A stretch of DNA of 64,000 nucleotides from Ensifer adhaerens (GTDB lineage: Bacteria > Pseudomonadota > Alphaproteobacteria > Rhizobiales > Rhizobiaceae): contig NZ_CP015880.1 in NCBI RefSeq assembly GCF_000697965.2, positions 806,001 to 870,000 on the forward strand. The letters are read 5' to 3'. Positions 24,370 through 34,182 of the stretch are shown here, one piece after another. The translations under genes and the position numbers were made by a program. Positions within the stretch are counted from its first letter, which is position 1, and each line of letters starts with the position of its first letter. The notes under the pieces were generated by a model. It saw only the letters and a list, made by a program, of their open reading frames with translations. It had not been told where the DNA came from and ran no database searches.

Positions 24370-26589
24370 ATGGCCTTGGGGCTTGCGCGGCGGTGGCTGC
24401 CGCTTTCGATCGTCTGTGTGGCGCTGCTTGTGTCGATGCCATCAGGGGCATGGGCGGCAAAACGCGTCGCGCTGCTGATCGGCAATGAGAAATATGAAGC
24501 GACGTCGCCGCTCAACAACCCCGCCAACGACGTCGAACTGATGAAGGCTTCGTTCGAGGATGCCGGGTTCGATTCGGTGACGACGGTGCACGACGTCGGT
24601 CGCCAGGAGATGGTCAAGGCGCTGCGCGACTTCGAGGATCTCGCGACCGGTGCCGAAGTTGCGATCGTCTATTACTCAGGCCATGGCATGGAGATGAATG
24701 GCGAGAACTTCCTGCTTCCCGTCGACGCGCAACTGAAGACTGACAAGGATATCGAGGACGAGGCGATCGGCCTCGATCGAGTTCAGCGTTCGCTCGAAGG
24801 CGCGACCAAGCTCAAGCTGGTGATTCTCGACGCCTGTCGCAACAATCCTTTCGAGCAGAGCATGACGCGTTCGATCTCGACCAGGGCCGTTTCGCGCGGA
24901 CTGGCGCGCGTCGAGCCCGAATCGGCCGATCTGCTCGTCGCCTTCGCCTCGAAGGCCGGCACGGTCGCGCTCGACGGGGAGGGCAAGAACAGCCCCTTCG
25001 CCACGGCACTCGCCAAGTATCTGACGGAACCGGGCGTCGATGTCCGCATCGCGCTTGGAAAGGTTCGCGACGAGGTGGTGTCGGTAACCAATCGCGGCCA
25101 GGAGCCTTTCGTCTACGGCTCGCTCGGCGGCGCCCAGATCTTTCTCAACATCAAAGAGGTGAACATCACCGTCACCAATAATGGCGGACAGTTGTCGCCC
25201 AACAGCCAATCCGAGGCGGCTGCCGACTGGCAGAACATCCGCGATCTCGCGGACAAGGACCTGTTGACCGCCTTCCTGGCCAAGCATGGTTCGGACCCGG
25301 TCTATAAGATGCTCGCGGAAAAGAAGCTGAAGCTCTTGAGCGAAGCCGAGCAGACATCGAGCGTGACGCCGGACGAGATTGCCTGGGACGCCTTGAAGCA
25401 GTCGACCGATGCGGCGGCGCTGACGCGCTTCATCGAGCGCTACCCTGACAGCAAGCACAAGGCGGAGGCCGAGCAGCAGATTGCAGCCCTCGAGCCGCAG
25501 AAGGGCCTCAACGTCTCGCCGACCGGCAAGGACACCCAGGCTTCGCGCGATTGCTATCTGCTTGCCGGCGAGCCGCAGTCGATGCCCGGTTTCCTCGGGG
25601 TCAATTTCCTGAAGCTCGACGCCGAAAGGGCGCTCACCGCCTGTGCCCAGGCCGTCAACGAAAACCCTGACGATATGATGCTCGTCAATATGTTGGGGCG
25701 CGCGCAGGACGCCGGGCGGAATTATGTCGAAGCGCGGCGCAACTACCGAAAGGCGGCCGACGGCGGTAACATGTATGCGTTGACCAATCTCGCCTGGTTC
25801 TCGGTCTACGGGACCGATGGGCCGGTGGACGTCGACGAGGGCAAGCGCATGTTCGACCAGGCGGCCCGCGCCGGCAATGCCTATGGGCAGGCCTCGCTCG
25901 GCTGGCTCTATCGCGAGGGCTATGACGGCATCGCGCAGGACTATGCGGAAGCCGCCCGGTGGTATGAACTGGCGGCCAATCAGGGCTATGCCAATGCCAT
26001 GGCGACGATGGGCTGGTTCTATCGCGAAGGCCTTGGCCTGCCGAAAGACCTCCAACAATCGCTCGCCTGGTATAAGAAGGCCGCCGAAAGCGGCGACGCC
26101 AACGCGATGTCGTCGCTCGGTTGGGCCTATCAGAACGGACTGGGGACTGAGCAGAGCTACCCGGAAGCCAAGATCTGGTACGAGAAGGCGGCCAACGTGG
26201 GTGATTCCTATTCCATGGCGCTGCTCGGCTGGTTCTACGATATCGGCAATGGTGTCGCGCAGGACTATGTGCAGGCGCGCACCTGGTATGAGATGGCGGC
26301 CAACGCCGGCAGCGCCTATGCGATGGGCAACCTCAGTCGCCTCTATGATTACGGCCTCGGCACCAAGGCGGACGCGAAGGAGGCGGTTCGCTGGGCTGCA
26401 GCCAGCGTCGAGGGCGGCGATCCGGCGAAACTCGATGAACTGAAGAGCCAGCCCAACAATTTCACGCCCGCATTCCGCAAGGAAATGCAGAACCTGCTGA
26501 AGGACCGCGGGTATTATGGTGGTCCGGTCGACGGCGAGTTCGGCGCGGCGACCCAACAGGCGATCGAGCGCCTCGCGCGCAAATCGTAA
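24370..26589 (+). CDS. Secreted caspase-like (peptidase C14) protein with Sel1 repeats and peptidoglycan-binding domain
   Basis: A 739-residue exported protein. A signal peptide (residues 1-29, ending GAWA) is followed by a caspase p20-type domain with catalytic His105 (YYSGHG) and Cys156 (LDACRNNP). A linker of about 240 residues follows, then roughly six Sel1 repeats (about 465-683: NLAWF, SLGWLYREG, TMGWFYREG, SLGWAYQNG, LLGWFYDIG, NLSRLYDYG) and a C-terminal peptidoglycan-binding motif (LKDRGYYGGPVDGEFG). The ATG at 24370 has GGAGGG eight bases upstream. It probably works in the periplasm near the wall. Substrates and the role of the protease domain are unknown. Confidence 0.88.
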   Translation: MALGLARRWLPLSIVCVALLVSMPSGAWAAKRVALLIGNEKYEATSPLNNPANDVELMKASFEDAGFDSVTTVHDVGRQEMVKALRDFEDLATGAEVAIVYYSGHGMEMNGENFLLPVDAQLKTDKDIEDEAIGLDRVQRSLEGATKLKLVILDACRNNPFEQSMTRSISTRAVSRGLARVEPESADLLVAFASKAGTVALDGEGKNSPFATALAKYLTEPGVDVRIALGKVRDEVVSVTNRGQEPFVYGSLGGAQIFLNIKEVNITVTNNGGQLSPNSQSEAAADWQNIRDLADKDLLTAFLAKHGSDPVYKMLAEKKLKLLSEAEQTSSVTPDEIAWDALKQSTDAAALTRFIERYPDSKHKAEAEQQIAALEPQKGLNVSPTGKDTQASRDCYLLAGEPQSMPGFLGVNFLKLDAERALTACAQAVNENPDDMMLVNMLGRAQDAGRNYVEARRNYRKAADGGNMYALTNLAWFSVYGTDGPVDVDEGKRMFDQAARAGNAYGQASLGWLYREGYDGIAQDYAEAARWYELAANQGYANAMATMGWFYREGLGLPKDLQQSLAWYKKAAESGDANAMSSLGWAYQNGLGTEQSYPEAKIWYEKAANVGDSYSMALLGWFYDIGNGVAQDYVQARTWYEMAANAGSAYAMGNLSRLYDYGLGTKADAKEAVRWAAASVEGGDPAKLDELKSQPNNFTPAFRKEMQNLLKDRGYYGGPVDGEFGAATQQAIERLARKS

Positions 26590-26737
26590 GCAGCAGGCGA
26601 TGCGCCGATGTGGAATCACATGGCTGCGTACGCTGATCTTGCCTGCGGAGATGAGGGCGAACACGACGCGGCACGACGGGGGTTGCCGATCGGCCCACAT
26701 GAAAATGCGAGGATTTCCCGGAAACCGACAAAAAAAT

Positions 26738-26766
26738 CTTGCATTGGCCGCTGAGTGACACTAGTC
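26738..26766 (+). promoter_or_regulatory. Sigma-70-type promoter of tRNA-Ser
   Basis: CTTGCA, 17 bases, CTAGTC: close to the rhizobial CTTGAC-N17-CTATAT consensus, ending about 10 bp before the tRNA gene. Confidence 0.55.
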
Positions 26767-26776
26767 AGGCGCTAAC

Positions 26777-26866
26777 GGAGAGGTGGCCGAGTGGTCGAAG
26801 GCGCTCCCCTGCTAAGGGAGTATACCGGAAACGGTATCGAGGGTTCGAATCCCTTCTTCTCCGCCA
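26777..26866 (+). tRNA. tRNA-Ser (anticodon GCU)
   Basis: A 90-base serine tRNA. The acceptor stem GGAGAGG pairs with CTTCTCC, with discriminator G and encoded CCA. The anticodon loop CTGCTAA gives GCU, which reads AGC/AGU. The variable arm TATACCG/CGGTATC is long, as in class II tRNAs, and the T loop is GGTTCGAATC. No integrase or attachment-site duplication is seen beside it. Confidence 0.97.
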
Positions 26867-27530
26867 TTGTCCCAAATAGCCCCATGTCCTTTGCGCCCCG
26901 CCCTTCGAGCGAGCATTTGGTTTCGGCTATCTCTCGACTGAATTTCATTTATTGTGGTTCGTGAGCCGTTGCGGCAGTCGTCGCCAGGGGCGCCCGTGCA
27001 TTCTTGGTGCTGCGCGGTGCTGATCTTTGCATCGTTCAGAATCACCTGGTCGGGGCGTTTGCCGAATCTCTGCGTTGATTCTGCTGATTCCTCAGGCCGC
27101 CATCCTTTCTCCACCAAGCGCTTTCTTGGAGCGAATGCTGTTTTAGGCATTCACTGGACATCTGAAACGGGGTTCGCGTCCAGCTTTTCCCCTGTTTTGG
27201 GCGGGTTTCTGCCTCTTTCTGAAACAGGCGACCCCCACCTTCCTTATGCTAACCCCCCGTCGCTAAAGGGTTTTCTTAATGCTTTGTTAATTTTCTGCGG
27301 GGGTCTGCGGCGATTTTGTGTCGTTTCAGCAACAGGCCTCGGCGAAGGGCGATGCAAAGGACGTGAACTCGCTAGTTGGACGTTGCGCCGGTGATCCGGT
27401 CTTGTATTTTCAACTCCGGAAGCAAGGGCGGTTGATCGTCCGACTTCTTGAACGTTGGGGATGGGGCAGGGAAAGCTGTCCTTCAGCAAAATACCCAGAC
27501 CCGTTTGAAACTTTTGACTGGAGGTCAGAA
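26867..27530. other. Long gene-free region between tRNA-Ser and the porin gene
   Basis: A 664-bp gap with no supported coding sequence; the open frames lack family similarity, and one on the minus strand is the reverse of the tRNA. The part 27235-27300 is AT-rich with a GC-flanked inverted structure (CCCCCCGTCGC, then GCGGGGG) and probably contains the porin promoter. This would give a leader of 200 bases or more, space for riboregulation. Confidence 0.45.
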
Positions 27531-28571
27531 ATGAACATCAAGAGCCTTCTTCTCGGCTCCGCTGCAGCTCTCGCAGCAGTTTCCGGCGCTCAGGCAGCCG
27601 ACGCTATCGTCGCAGCAGAGCCGGAGCCCATGGAATACGTTCGCGTTTGCGACGCTTTCGGCACTGGCTACTTCTACATCCCGGGCACCGAAACCTGCCT
27701 CAAGATCGGCGGCTTCATCCGTGTTCAGGGTTCGTTCGGTGAAGACGCTGCTGACAGCCGTTACAACCAGGGCAACCTGGGCGGTCAGTCCACGTCGGAC
27801 TGGGACGTTTTCTCCCGCGCTTACATCTCGTTTGACGCCAAGAGCGACACCGAGTACGGCACGCTCACCGGCTTCTTCGCTGCTGAGTTCAACGCTGACA
27901 ACGACACCGACATCGGCGACAGCTTCATCGACGTTGACGAAGCCTACATCCAGCTCGGTGGCCTCAAGGCCGGCTTCTTCTACAACTGGTGGGATAAGGG
28001 CCTGAACGGCGAAACCGACTCGCTCGGCAACTTCACCGAATTCAACTCGATCGCCTACCTCTACGACGGCGGTTCGTTCCAGGCCGGTCTCTCGGTTGAC
28101 GAACTCGAAGGCACCTCGACCAAGTCGAACGGTGTTGGCGTTTCCGGTATCGTTTCGGCTTCGCTCGGCGGCGTTTCCTTCGACCTGCTCGGCGGTTACG
28201 ACTCTGAACTCGAAGAAGGCGCAATCCGCGCTCTGCTCTCGGCTGACCTCGGCCCGGGCGTCTTCCAGGTTGCTGGTATCTGGGCTTCGAACCCGAACGC
28301 TTACTGGGAAAAGTCTGAGTGGACCGTTGCTGCGTCGTACCGCTTCAACGCGACCGACAAGCTGGCCATCACCCCCGGCGTTCAGTACTTCGACAACCTG
28401 AGCCACGGCTCGCTCACCGACTTCAGCGGTGACGACGCATGGCGCGCTGGCGTCACGCTCGACTACAAGATCACCGAAGGTCTCGCGACCCGCGTGTCGG
28501 TTCAGTACGAAGATGCTGACGGCGAACAGGATCAGGTATTCGGCTTCGTCCGCCTGCAGCGCGACTTCTAA
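27531..28571 (+). CDS. Outer-membrane porin, RopA-type (Porin_2 family)
   Basis: A 346-residue outer-membrane beta-barrel porin. A signal peptide (LLLGSAAALAAVSGAQAAD) is followed by the alphaproteobacterial porin start: VRVCDAFGTGYFYIPGTETC, two conserved cysteines, then LKIGGFIRVQG. It ends in an aromatic residue (RLQRDF), as required for barrel assembly. Codon use differs visibly from its neighbours (many GCT, GTT and CTC), typical of very highly expressed genes. GGAGGTCAGAA precedes the ATG at 27531. A strong terminator follows. Confidence 0.93.
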   Translation: MNIKSLLLGSAAALAAVSGAQAADAIVAAEPEPMEYVRVCDAFGTGYFYIPGTETCLKIGGFIRVQGSFGEDAADSRYNQGNLGGQSTSDWDVFSRAYISFDAKSDTEYGTLTGFFAAEFNADNDTDIGDSFIDVDEAYIQLGGLKAGFFYNWWDKGLNGETDSLGNFTEFNSIAYLYDGGSFQAGLSVDELEGTSTKSNGVGVSGIVSASLGGVSFDLLGGYDSELEEGAIRALLSADLGPGVFQVAGIWASNPNAYWEKSEWTVAASYRFNATDKLAITPGVQYFDNLSHGSLTDFSGDDAWRAGVTLDYKITEGLATRVSVQYEDADGEQDQVFGFVRLQRDF

Positions 28572-28599
28572 GATCGTCTGACCTCGGTCAGAAGAGAGA

Positions 28600-28627
28600 A
28601 ACCCGGCTTTCGAGCCGGGTTTTTTCG
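28600..28627 (+). terminator. Rho-independent terminator of the porin gene
   Basis: AACCCGGCT and AGCCGGGTT form a 9-bp stem with the stable TTCG tetraloop, followed by six Ts, 28 bp after the porin stop. Confidence 0.93.
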
Positions 28628-28722
28628 TTTTGGTATGGCACCATGAATTTTGGTCCTGCACTTGCATCATCGTGCTTGAGGAGATCAGGGAGTAAAGACC
28701 GCGTCGGCGCGGCTTCCTTGGG

Positions 28723-29610
28723 TCAGCGCGAGCGCGCGAGGTCGTTTAGAAATGCGGTGATGGCGTCGCGTGGACCGTCCAGATGAAGCAGCGGCGCATG
28801 GCCCTGGCCAGGCGCGATGAAGGCGGTCATCGCATTATGTCGTCGGCGCATTTCGCGCACTGTCGTCTCTGAAAGAAGCCGCGAATGCTCGCCCCTGACG
28901 ATCATCAGGGAGACTTGGCTCATGGCGTCAAAGGGTGTCCACAGATCGGGCAATGGTGTTTCGCGTGTCAATCCGCGCAGGGACTGCGCGATTGCTGGAT
29001 CGAAATCGGGAACCGGGATGCCGTCCTCGTCGCGAAAAATCGCTTTGGCCATGTCCGACCAGTCGCCGTCGCTTAAGACTGGAAAGTCGCCGCCGTGCAG
29101 TGTCCTCAGGTAGCCGGGTGCCTTCGCCCAGCTTGGCGAAGCGGCGCTGGAGTTGAGGTAATCCCGGATCGCAAGCAGACCTTCAATTTCGATCACAGGC
29201 CCGATATCGTTGAGCACTGCGGCTGCAATCAACGAAGGGGCGCGATCGACGAGGTTGTGGAGGATCAGGCCACCTCGCGATGTGCCGATAAAGATTGCTT
29301 TTTCGACCGCAAAGTGAGCGCAGGCCGTTATCACATCGGTCGTTTCGACGGCCACCGTGTAGTGGCTCTTATCGGCGTCGCGTTCCGAGTTGCCGCGCCC
29401 CCGATAATCCAGTGCGATGACGGGAATGCCCCGTGACGTCGAAAGAAAGCTTGCGAGTTCGTGAAAGTCCCGGCTGTTGCGGGTGAGGCCTGGCAGGCAA
29501 ATGATCGGTGTTGCCGCGGATGGCGAAGGGGGAGGGCCGTAGCTTCTTGCGTAGAGCAGCAGCCCATCGGAACTACGGAAGTTATGCTCGTGGAATATGC
29601 CTTGGCCCAT
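28723..29610 (-). CDS. Alpha/beta hydrolase
   Basis: A 295-residue alpha/beta-hydrolase. Oxyanion region CLPGLTRNSRD; nucleophile elbow FIGTSRGGL with serine; late acid near MIVRGEHS; and a histidine in APGQGHAPLL. Serine as nucleophile suggests an esterase, lactonase or carbon-carbon hydrolase. No signal peptide, so it is cytosolic. The start at 29610 follows GGGAG, whereas the longer frame upstream lacks a ribosome site. Convergent with the porin gene; no operon partner. Confidence 0.85.
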   Translation of the reverse strand: MGQGIFHEHNFRSSDGLLLYARSYGPPPSPSAATPIICLPGLTRNSRDFHELASFLSTSRGIPVIALDYRGRGNSERDADKSHYTVAVETTDVITACAHFAVEKAIFIGTSRGGLILHNLVDRAPSLIAAAVLNDIGPVIEIEGLLAIRDYLNSSAASPSWAKAPGYLRTLHGGDFPVLSDGDWSDMAKAIFRDEDGIPVPDFDPAIAQSLRGLTRETPLPDLWTPFDAMSQVSLMIVRGEHSRLLSETTVREMRRRHNAMTAFIAPGQGHAPLLHLDGPRDAITAFLNDLARSR

Positions 29611-29770
29611 GCTGCTCCCTCTCGGACAGCTAAAATCTATCCGTTTGAAGGTGAGGGGCAAGTTGTTCGGGCCGACATAGCTGTTCGGCGGCCCGAGCGT
29701 GGCTGGCGATATCCAACAGATGTGACTTTTCCCCTTGCGTTGGCAGCGTTCTGCTCAACAACTTTTTAGC

Positions 29771-30301
29771 TCAATAGGGCGAGCTACATTGGCGTCGCGG
29801 GCCGCCATAGGGCTGATAGCTGTTGTCCCAGGCCCTATAGGAACGATAGCGCGCATAGCACCAACGCTGGTGTGCATTGCCGCTGACGGCTCTTGGTCCG
29901 TTGTAGTATCTCGGGTTGTTGTAATATCGCGGTTGGCTCAACAGACCGCCGATGATCGCGCCTGCGGCCAGTCCGCCGATCACCGCCCCGACGTCGTTGT
30001 CGTCGTGGTCATAGTGGCGGCGATATCGATCCCGATAGTACCTGTCGCGGTAATACCCGCTGCGATTATAGTCGCGGTAGTCGCGATCCCGATAATAGCC
30101 ATGTCGCCCGCGAAGTTCGCAATAGGGAACGGCGCAACTGGATCGGCTCTTGCGTTCTTCGCCGCGCTCGTAGGAGAATTGAACCTGTTGGACATTGGTC
30201 GTCGCGGAGACGATTGGCGGAGCGCTCGGGAACGCGCCGGCGGGCGGCACGCTGCTCAAGGCGCTCGCCAGCGAAAGGGCGACGATTGTCAAGGTCTTCA
30301 T
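29771..30301 (-). CDS. BA14K-family exported protein with Tyr/Arg/Asp-rich repeats
   Basis: A 176-residue protein with a signal peptide (ending PPAGA), a central low-complexity region of repeated [10 protein letters not shown] units, a Gly/Ala hydrophobic segment ([17 protein letters not shown]) and the C-terminal BA14K signature [12 protein letters not shown] with a final cysteine (RRQC). The family is an immunoreactive, lectin-like antigen first described in Brucella. The glycine-zipper helix suggests membrane association. The ATG at 30301 is used; another in-frame ATG at 30313 is possible. Confidence 0.85.
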   Translation of the reverse strand: MKTLTIVALSLASALSSVPPAGAFPSAPPIVSATTNVQQVQFSYERGEERKSRSSCAVPYCELRGRHGYYRDRDYRDYNRSGYYRDRYYRDRYRRHYDHDDNDVGAVIGGLAAGAIIGGLLSQPRYYNNPRYYNGPRAVSGNAHQRWCYARYRSYRAWDNSYQPYGGPRRQCSSPY

Positions 30302-30410
30302 AACGTTCACCATTTCCTTCGGAAAAGTCTGGCTTTAGAAAGGAAATGGTTGAAGGCGCGGTTTGTGCCGTTGACGCTGATCACAATTATTTGATCGCGG
30401 CTGAGGCCGG

Positions 30411-32477
30411 CTATTGCCGTCCCATTCTCAGGTCTTCGACGATATCGGCTTTTTGCCCGAGCCTCGATTTGTAGACCTGATAGTTCTCCATCACCCGTTG
30501 GACATAGTTGCGCGTTTCCTGAAACGGAATGCGTTCGATCCAATCGACGACTTCGTCGATCGGCTTGCCGCGCGGGTCGCCGTAGCGGTCGAGCCATTCC
30601 GGAACGCGGCGCGGGCCGGCATTGTAGGCGATAAAGGTGAGGATGTAGGAGCCGCCGAAACTGCTGATCTGTTCGCCGAGATAGTGGGCGCCGAGCGTGG
30701 CGTTGTAGCCGGCGTCGCTCGTCAGCCGGTCCTGCGAGTAGGCAAGGCCGTAGCGGCTAGCGACGCCCTTGGCCGTTCCCGGCATCAACTGCAACAGACC
30801 GCGGGCGTTGGCGGTGGAGATGGCGCCCGGGTTGAAGGCGCTTTCCTGGCGCGCGATCGCATAGGCGAGTGCCTTGCCGGACCCGTCGATATTGGCGCTT
30901 GACGGGATCACGCCCACGGGAAACGCAAGCGCTGCAACATCGATTCCGCGGCCAAAGGCAATCTTGCCGACCTGGAGCGAGAGCTGGTGATTGCCGGTTT
31001 TTTCCGCTCGGGCGGAAAGCAGCGCCAGTTCGCCGGGGCTCGTCAGTTCGTCGGCAAGCGCCCGGTAGATGCTGTCGGCGCGCCAGGTGTGGCCTGTGCC
31101 TTCAAGCCGAGTGATGGCGCGCACCGCTTCGCGGTTTTCGAACCGTGATCGGTCCTCTGCCGTCGGGGCGGGGTAGGCGACGTTCAGCGTCTTGCGACCC
31201 AGCCGGGCGGCTGCGAGTTGCCCGTAGAATGTTCCGGGGTAGCGGGCTGCGTTTGCGAAATATTCGTTGGCGTCACCCGGTCCGCCGGCCTCGGCCGAGC
31301 GCCCAAGCCAGTACCAAGCGCGCGAAGCGGAGAGGGGACGGCTCGACACTTCCAGAATGCGGCGGAAGTGACGCGCTGCGGTCGCCGGGTCCTCCATGCC
31401 GCGCAGGGCATACCACCCGGCATGAAACTCGGCGTCGATAATATCGGTCGCCTCGGTCGCGAGATGGCCGGCGGCGATCCGATAGGCGCCTCGAAAATCG
31501 CCGCTGTCGAGCAGCCCGCGGCTGACGACGCGTTGCTCGACCCACCATTCGCCAGGGTTGACCAGGGCGCCCTTGTCCTTGGGCATGCGCGCAAGGAGCT
31601 TCGCTGCTTCCTCGTATTTCTTCTGTTTGCGCAGGTACTCGATCTGAATGAAGAGATAGGCTGCGTCCTTGCGCCAGGCGGGATCGACCGCTGCGATGAG
31701 GGCCGGCGCCTTGTCGCTGCCACGGCTGACCGCCGCCCAGGCGCGATAAAGCGATTGAGCTTTTCCAAGGTCGCCGAACCGTTCGGCCTGCTCGGCGCGG
31801 TTGCGATAGAGAAGCAGCACCATGCGGCGCTGATGATTGTCTGTGGTCAAGAGGCCGGAAAACTCGTCAAGGATCTTGGTCTCGATGTCCTTGTCGAGCG
31901 TGTCGCGTTGCCAGATCGCACGCAGGTTCTTGGCGGCTATGTCGGCTTTTCCGGTGGCGACGAGAGCACGCGCAAGAATGAGGGAGCCTTCCGTCGTTTC
32001 CGGCTGCGTGTTGCCGAAGGCGGCGAGTACATCGGCTGCCGGCGGGTTCTCTCGATAGAGCGCTCGCTCGGAGTTGGCGCGCAGCGATTTCAGCCCCGGC
32101 CATCCCTGCAATTCCCGTTGGGCATCGGCGATTTCAAAGGAAGGTACGCCCCGCTGGCCGGAAACGGCGATCGCCCAGGTCAATATGTGCCGGTCGAGCG
32201 TGCCTTCGGTCATCGCGTCGCGTACGGCAATCGCTGCGGCCGGCTGCTTGTTGGACAGAGCATCGAGCCCCGTCTTGAGATCGCTGCTGACGGGTCCGGC
32301 AGCCGTCGCTATGGCATTCGTGGTTTCGCTCGCGGCAATGGGGGCCGCCTTGTCCAAGAGCGCGGGCTTGCGTGTCGGAACCGGTATGCGGTCAAGGGTT
32401 TCTGCGTTGCCCGTTGGCGCTGCCAGAAGCACCGCGCCGATGATGGCGGCGACAGGCAGATATATTGACCCGCGCAT
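30411..32477 (-). CDS. Soluble lytic murein transglycosylase
   Basis: A 688-residue periplasmic Slt-type enzyme that cleaves peptidoglycan between MurNAc and GlcNAc to form 1,6-anhydro ends. A signal peptide at the start is followed by about 450 residues of helical superhelix (TPR-like) and the C-terminal catalytic SLT domain: glutamate in RQESAFNPGAIS, then ARGLLQLMPGTAK and FIAYNAGPRRV. The ATG at 32477 gives the better signal peptide; an ATG at 32507 is possible. It is divergent from dapA. Confidence 0.92.
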   Translation of the reverse strand: MRGSIYLPVAAIIGAVLLAAPTGNAETLDRIPVPTRKPALLDKAAPIAASETTNAIATAAGPVSSDLKTGLDALSNKQPAAAIAVRDAMTEGTLDRHILTWAIAVSGQRGVPSFEIADAQRELQGWPGLKSLRANSERALYRENPPAADVLAAFGNTQPETTEGSLILARALVATGKADIAAKNLRAIWQRDTLDKDIETKILDEFSGLLTTDNHQRRMVLLLYRNRAEQAERFGDLGKAQSLYRAWAAVSRGSDKAPALIAAVDPAWRKDAAYLFIQIEYLRKQKKYEEAAKLLARMPKDKGALVNPGEWWVEQRVVSRGLLDSGDFRGAYRIAAGHLATEATDIIDAEFHAGWYALRGMEDPATAARHFRRILEVSSRPLSASRAWYWLGRSAEAGGPGDANEYFANAARYPGTFYGQLAAARLGRKTLNVAYPAPTAEDRSRFENREAVRAITRLEGTGHTWRADSIYRALADELTSPGELALLSARAEKTGNHQLSLQVGKIAFGRGIDVAALAFPVGVIPSSANIDGSGKALAYAIARQESAFNPGAISTANARGLLQLMPGTAKGVASRYGLAYSQDRLTSDAGYNATLGAHYLGEQISSFGGSYILTFIAYNAGPRRVPEWLDRYGDPRGKPIDEVVDWIERIPFQETRNYVQRVMENYQVYKSRLGQKADIVEDLRMGRQ

Positions 32478-32665
32478 CAAGAACCCCGTGTTCCCCGTGT
32501 CCAACATTCATCCGCCGCCAGATTGCCCGATGACAAGACGGGCGGCCAGTATCGATCGTAACAATTGCGCCAAACCCGCTCTCGCCCTGGTTGGGCGGTC
32601 GTGATTATGCAGGCCAAACATCAAGCTTTTGCATGAAAACCGGCGTGAAATGCCGTGTTACAACG

Positions 32666-32694
32666 CTTGCCGCAGCCACCTCACATGATTATGG
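32666..32694 (+). promoter_or_regulatory. Candidate sigma-70 promoter of dapA-smpB
   Basis: CTTGCC, 17 bases, TTATGG, ending 76 bp before the dapA start. It is the best match to the rhizobial consensus in the divergent slt/dapA gap. Confidence 0.4.
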
Positions 32695-32770
32695 TGCGGC
32701 AGTTTTTTAACCGTCGATTACGGCCAAAGCATGAGTGCAGACTTCGCTTTTACGCCGTCAGGAGTTGTGC

Positions 32771-33655
32771 ATGTTCAAGGGTTCCATTCCCGCTCTCGTA
32801 ACACCGTTCACCGCCACCGGCGCGGTGGATGCGGATGGTTTCGTCGCGCATGTGGAATGGCAGATAAAAGAAGGCAGCCATGGCTTGGTGCCCGTTGGCA
32901 CCACCGGCGAGTCTCCGACCCTTTCACATGATGAGCACAAGAAGGTGGTCGAGCTCTGCATCGAAGCGGCTGCCAAGCGCGTGCCTGTTATCGCCGGCGC
33001 CGGCTCCAACAACACGACGGAAGCGATCGAGCTTGCACAGCACGCCGAAAAGGCTGGCGCGGATGCGATCCTCGTGGTTACGCCCTACTACAACAAGCCG
33101 ACGCAGAAGGGCCTCTTCGCGCACTATGCCGCGATCGCCGAGAGCGTGAAGCTGCCGATCGTCATCTACAACATCCCCGGCCGCTCGGTCGTGGATATGA
33201 GTGTCGAGACCATGGCGGCGCTCAGCAAGGCTTACGCCAACATCATCGGCGTCAAGGATGCCACCGGCAAGATCGAGCGCGTCTCCGAGCAGCGCATGGC
33301 CTGTGGTCCGGAGTTCGTCCAGCTTTCGGGCGAAGACGCAACCGCGCTCGGCTTCAACGCCCATGGCGGCGTTGGTTGCATTTCGGTCACGGCAAACGTT
33401 GCGCCACGCCTTTGCGCCGAGTTCCAGCAAGCGACGCTTGCCGGCGATTATGCCAAGGCGCTTGCCTATCAGGACAAGTTGATGCCGTTGCACAAGGCGA
33501 TCTTCATGGAGCCGGGTCTCTGCGGCGCCAAGTATGCGTTGAACCGCCTCGGCCGTATGAGCCGCACCGTGCGCTCGCCGCTGTTGCCGACGCTCGAGCC
33601 GGCAACCGAGTCTGCGATCGATGCAGCACTCAGACATGCAGGATTGACGAACTGA
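32771..33655 (+). CDS. dapA: 4-hydroxy-tetrahydrodipicolinate synthase
   Basis: A 294-residue DapA that condenses pyruvate with aspartate semialdehyde in lysine and meso-diaminopimelate synthesis. The Schiff-base lysine is K162 (GVKDATGK), the catalytic tyrosine is in VIYNIPGR, and [11 protein letters not shown] is the substrate loop. CAGGAG precedes the ATG at 32771; a longer open frame upstream is not needed. Its stop overlaps the smpB start by one base, so the two genes are translationally coupled. Confidence 0.96.
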   Translation: MFKGSIPALVTPFTATGAVDADGFVAHVEWQIKEGSHGLVPVGTTGESPTLSHDEHKKVVELCIEAAAKRVPVIAGAGSNNTTEAIELAQHAEKAGADAILVVTPYYNKPTQKGLFAHYAAIAESVKLPIVIYNIPGRSVVDMSVETMAALSKAYANIIGVKDATGKIERVSEQRMACGPEFVQLSGEDATALGFNAHGGVGCISVTANVAPRLCAEFQQATLAGDYAKALAYQDKLMPLHKAIFMEPGLCGAKYALNRLGRMSRTVRSPLLPTLEPATESAIDAALRHAGLTN

Positions 33656-34134
33656 TGGCACCCAAAGGAAGCCAGCGCACGGTCAACAAGGTTGTGGCGG
33701 AAAACCGTAAGGCCCGCTTCAACTACGAGATCGTCGACACCTACGAGGCCGGTCTGGTTTTGACCGGCACCGAGGTCAAGTCGTTGCGCGAAGGCAAGGC
33801 CAACATTGCCGAATCCTATGCGACGGACGAGGGCGGCGAGATCTGGCTGATCAACTCCTATCTGCCGGAATATCTGCAGGCGAACCGTTTCAATCATGAA
33901 ACGCGGCGGCGGCGGAAACTGCTCCTGTCGAAGCGCGAGGTCAACCGGTTGCAGGGCGCCGTCAACCGCGAAGGCATGTCGCTGATCCCGCTGAAGATCT
34001 ACTTCAACGATCGCGGCCGCGCCAAGTTGGAGCTGGCGCTCGGCAAGGGCAAGAAGCTGCACGACAAGCGGGAGAGCTCGAAAGAACGCGACTGGAACCG
34101 GCAGAAAAGCCGCCTGCTGAAGGACCGCGGCTAA
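33655..34134 (+). CDS. smpB: SsrA-binding protein
   Basis: A 159-residue SmpB, the tmRNA partner that rescues stalled ribosomes. The oligonucleotide-binding barrel ([20 protein letters not shown]) and the basic C-terminal tail ([19 protein letters not shown]) that mimics an mRNA/tRNA path are both present. It starts at the ATG overlapping the dapA stop. The dapA-smpB arrangement is common in Rhizobiales. A hairpin follows at 34147. Confidence 0.97.
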   Translation: MAPKGSQRTVNKVVAENRKARFNYEIVDTYEAGLVLTGTEVKSLREGKANIAESYATDEGGEIWLINSYLPEYLQANRFNHETRRRRKLLLSKREVNRLQGAVNREGMSLIPLKIYFNDRGRAKLELALGKGKKLHDKRESSKERDWNRQKSRLLKDRG

Positions 34135-34146
34135 GAAAAATCGCTT

Positions 34147-34182
34147 TGCGTTGCATCCGACAAAGACGGCCGATGCAACGCA
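34147..34182 (+). terminator. Inverted repeat after smpB
   Basis: TGCGTTGCATC and GATGCAACGCA are exact 11-bp arms around a 14-base loop, 12 bp beyond the smpB stop. No U-run follows, so it may be a weak terminator or an RNA-stabilising 3' hairpin. Confidence 0.5.

Noticed and set aside
24676..26700. 674-codon minus-strand frame opposite the caspase-like gene
   Set aside because: A shadow frame: repetitive only because the Sel1 repeats on the real strand are repetitive.
26777..26866. tRNA-Ser as an integration site
   Set aside because: No integrase, no direct repeat of the tRNA 3' end and no foreign-looking genes beside it.
26812..27150. Minus-strand frame ending in GEEGIRTLDTVSGILP
   Set aside because: Its end is the reverse complement of the tRNA-Ser gene, a well-known false protein prediction.
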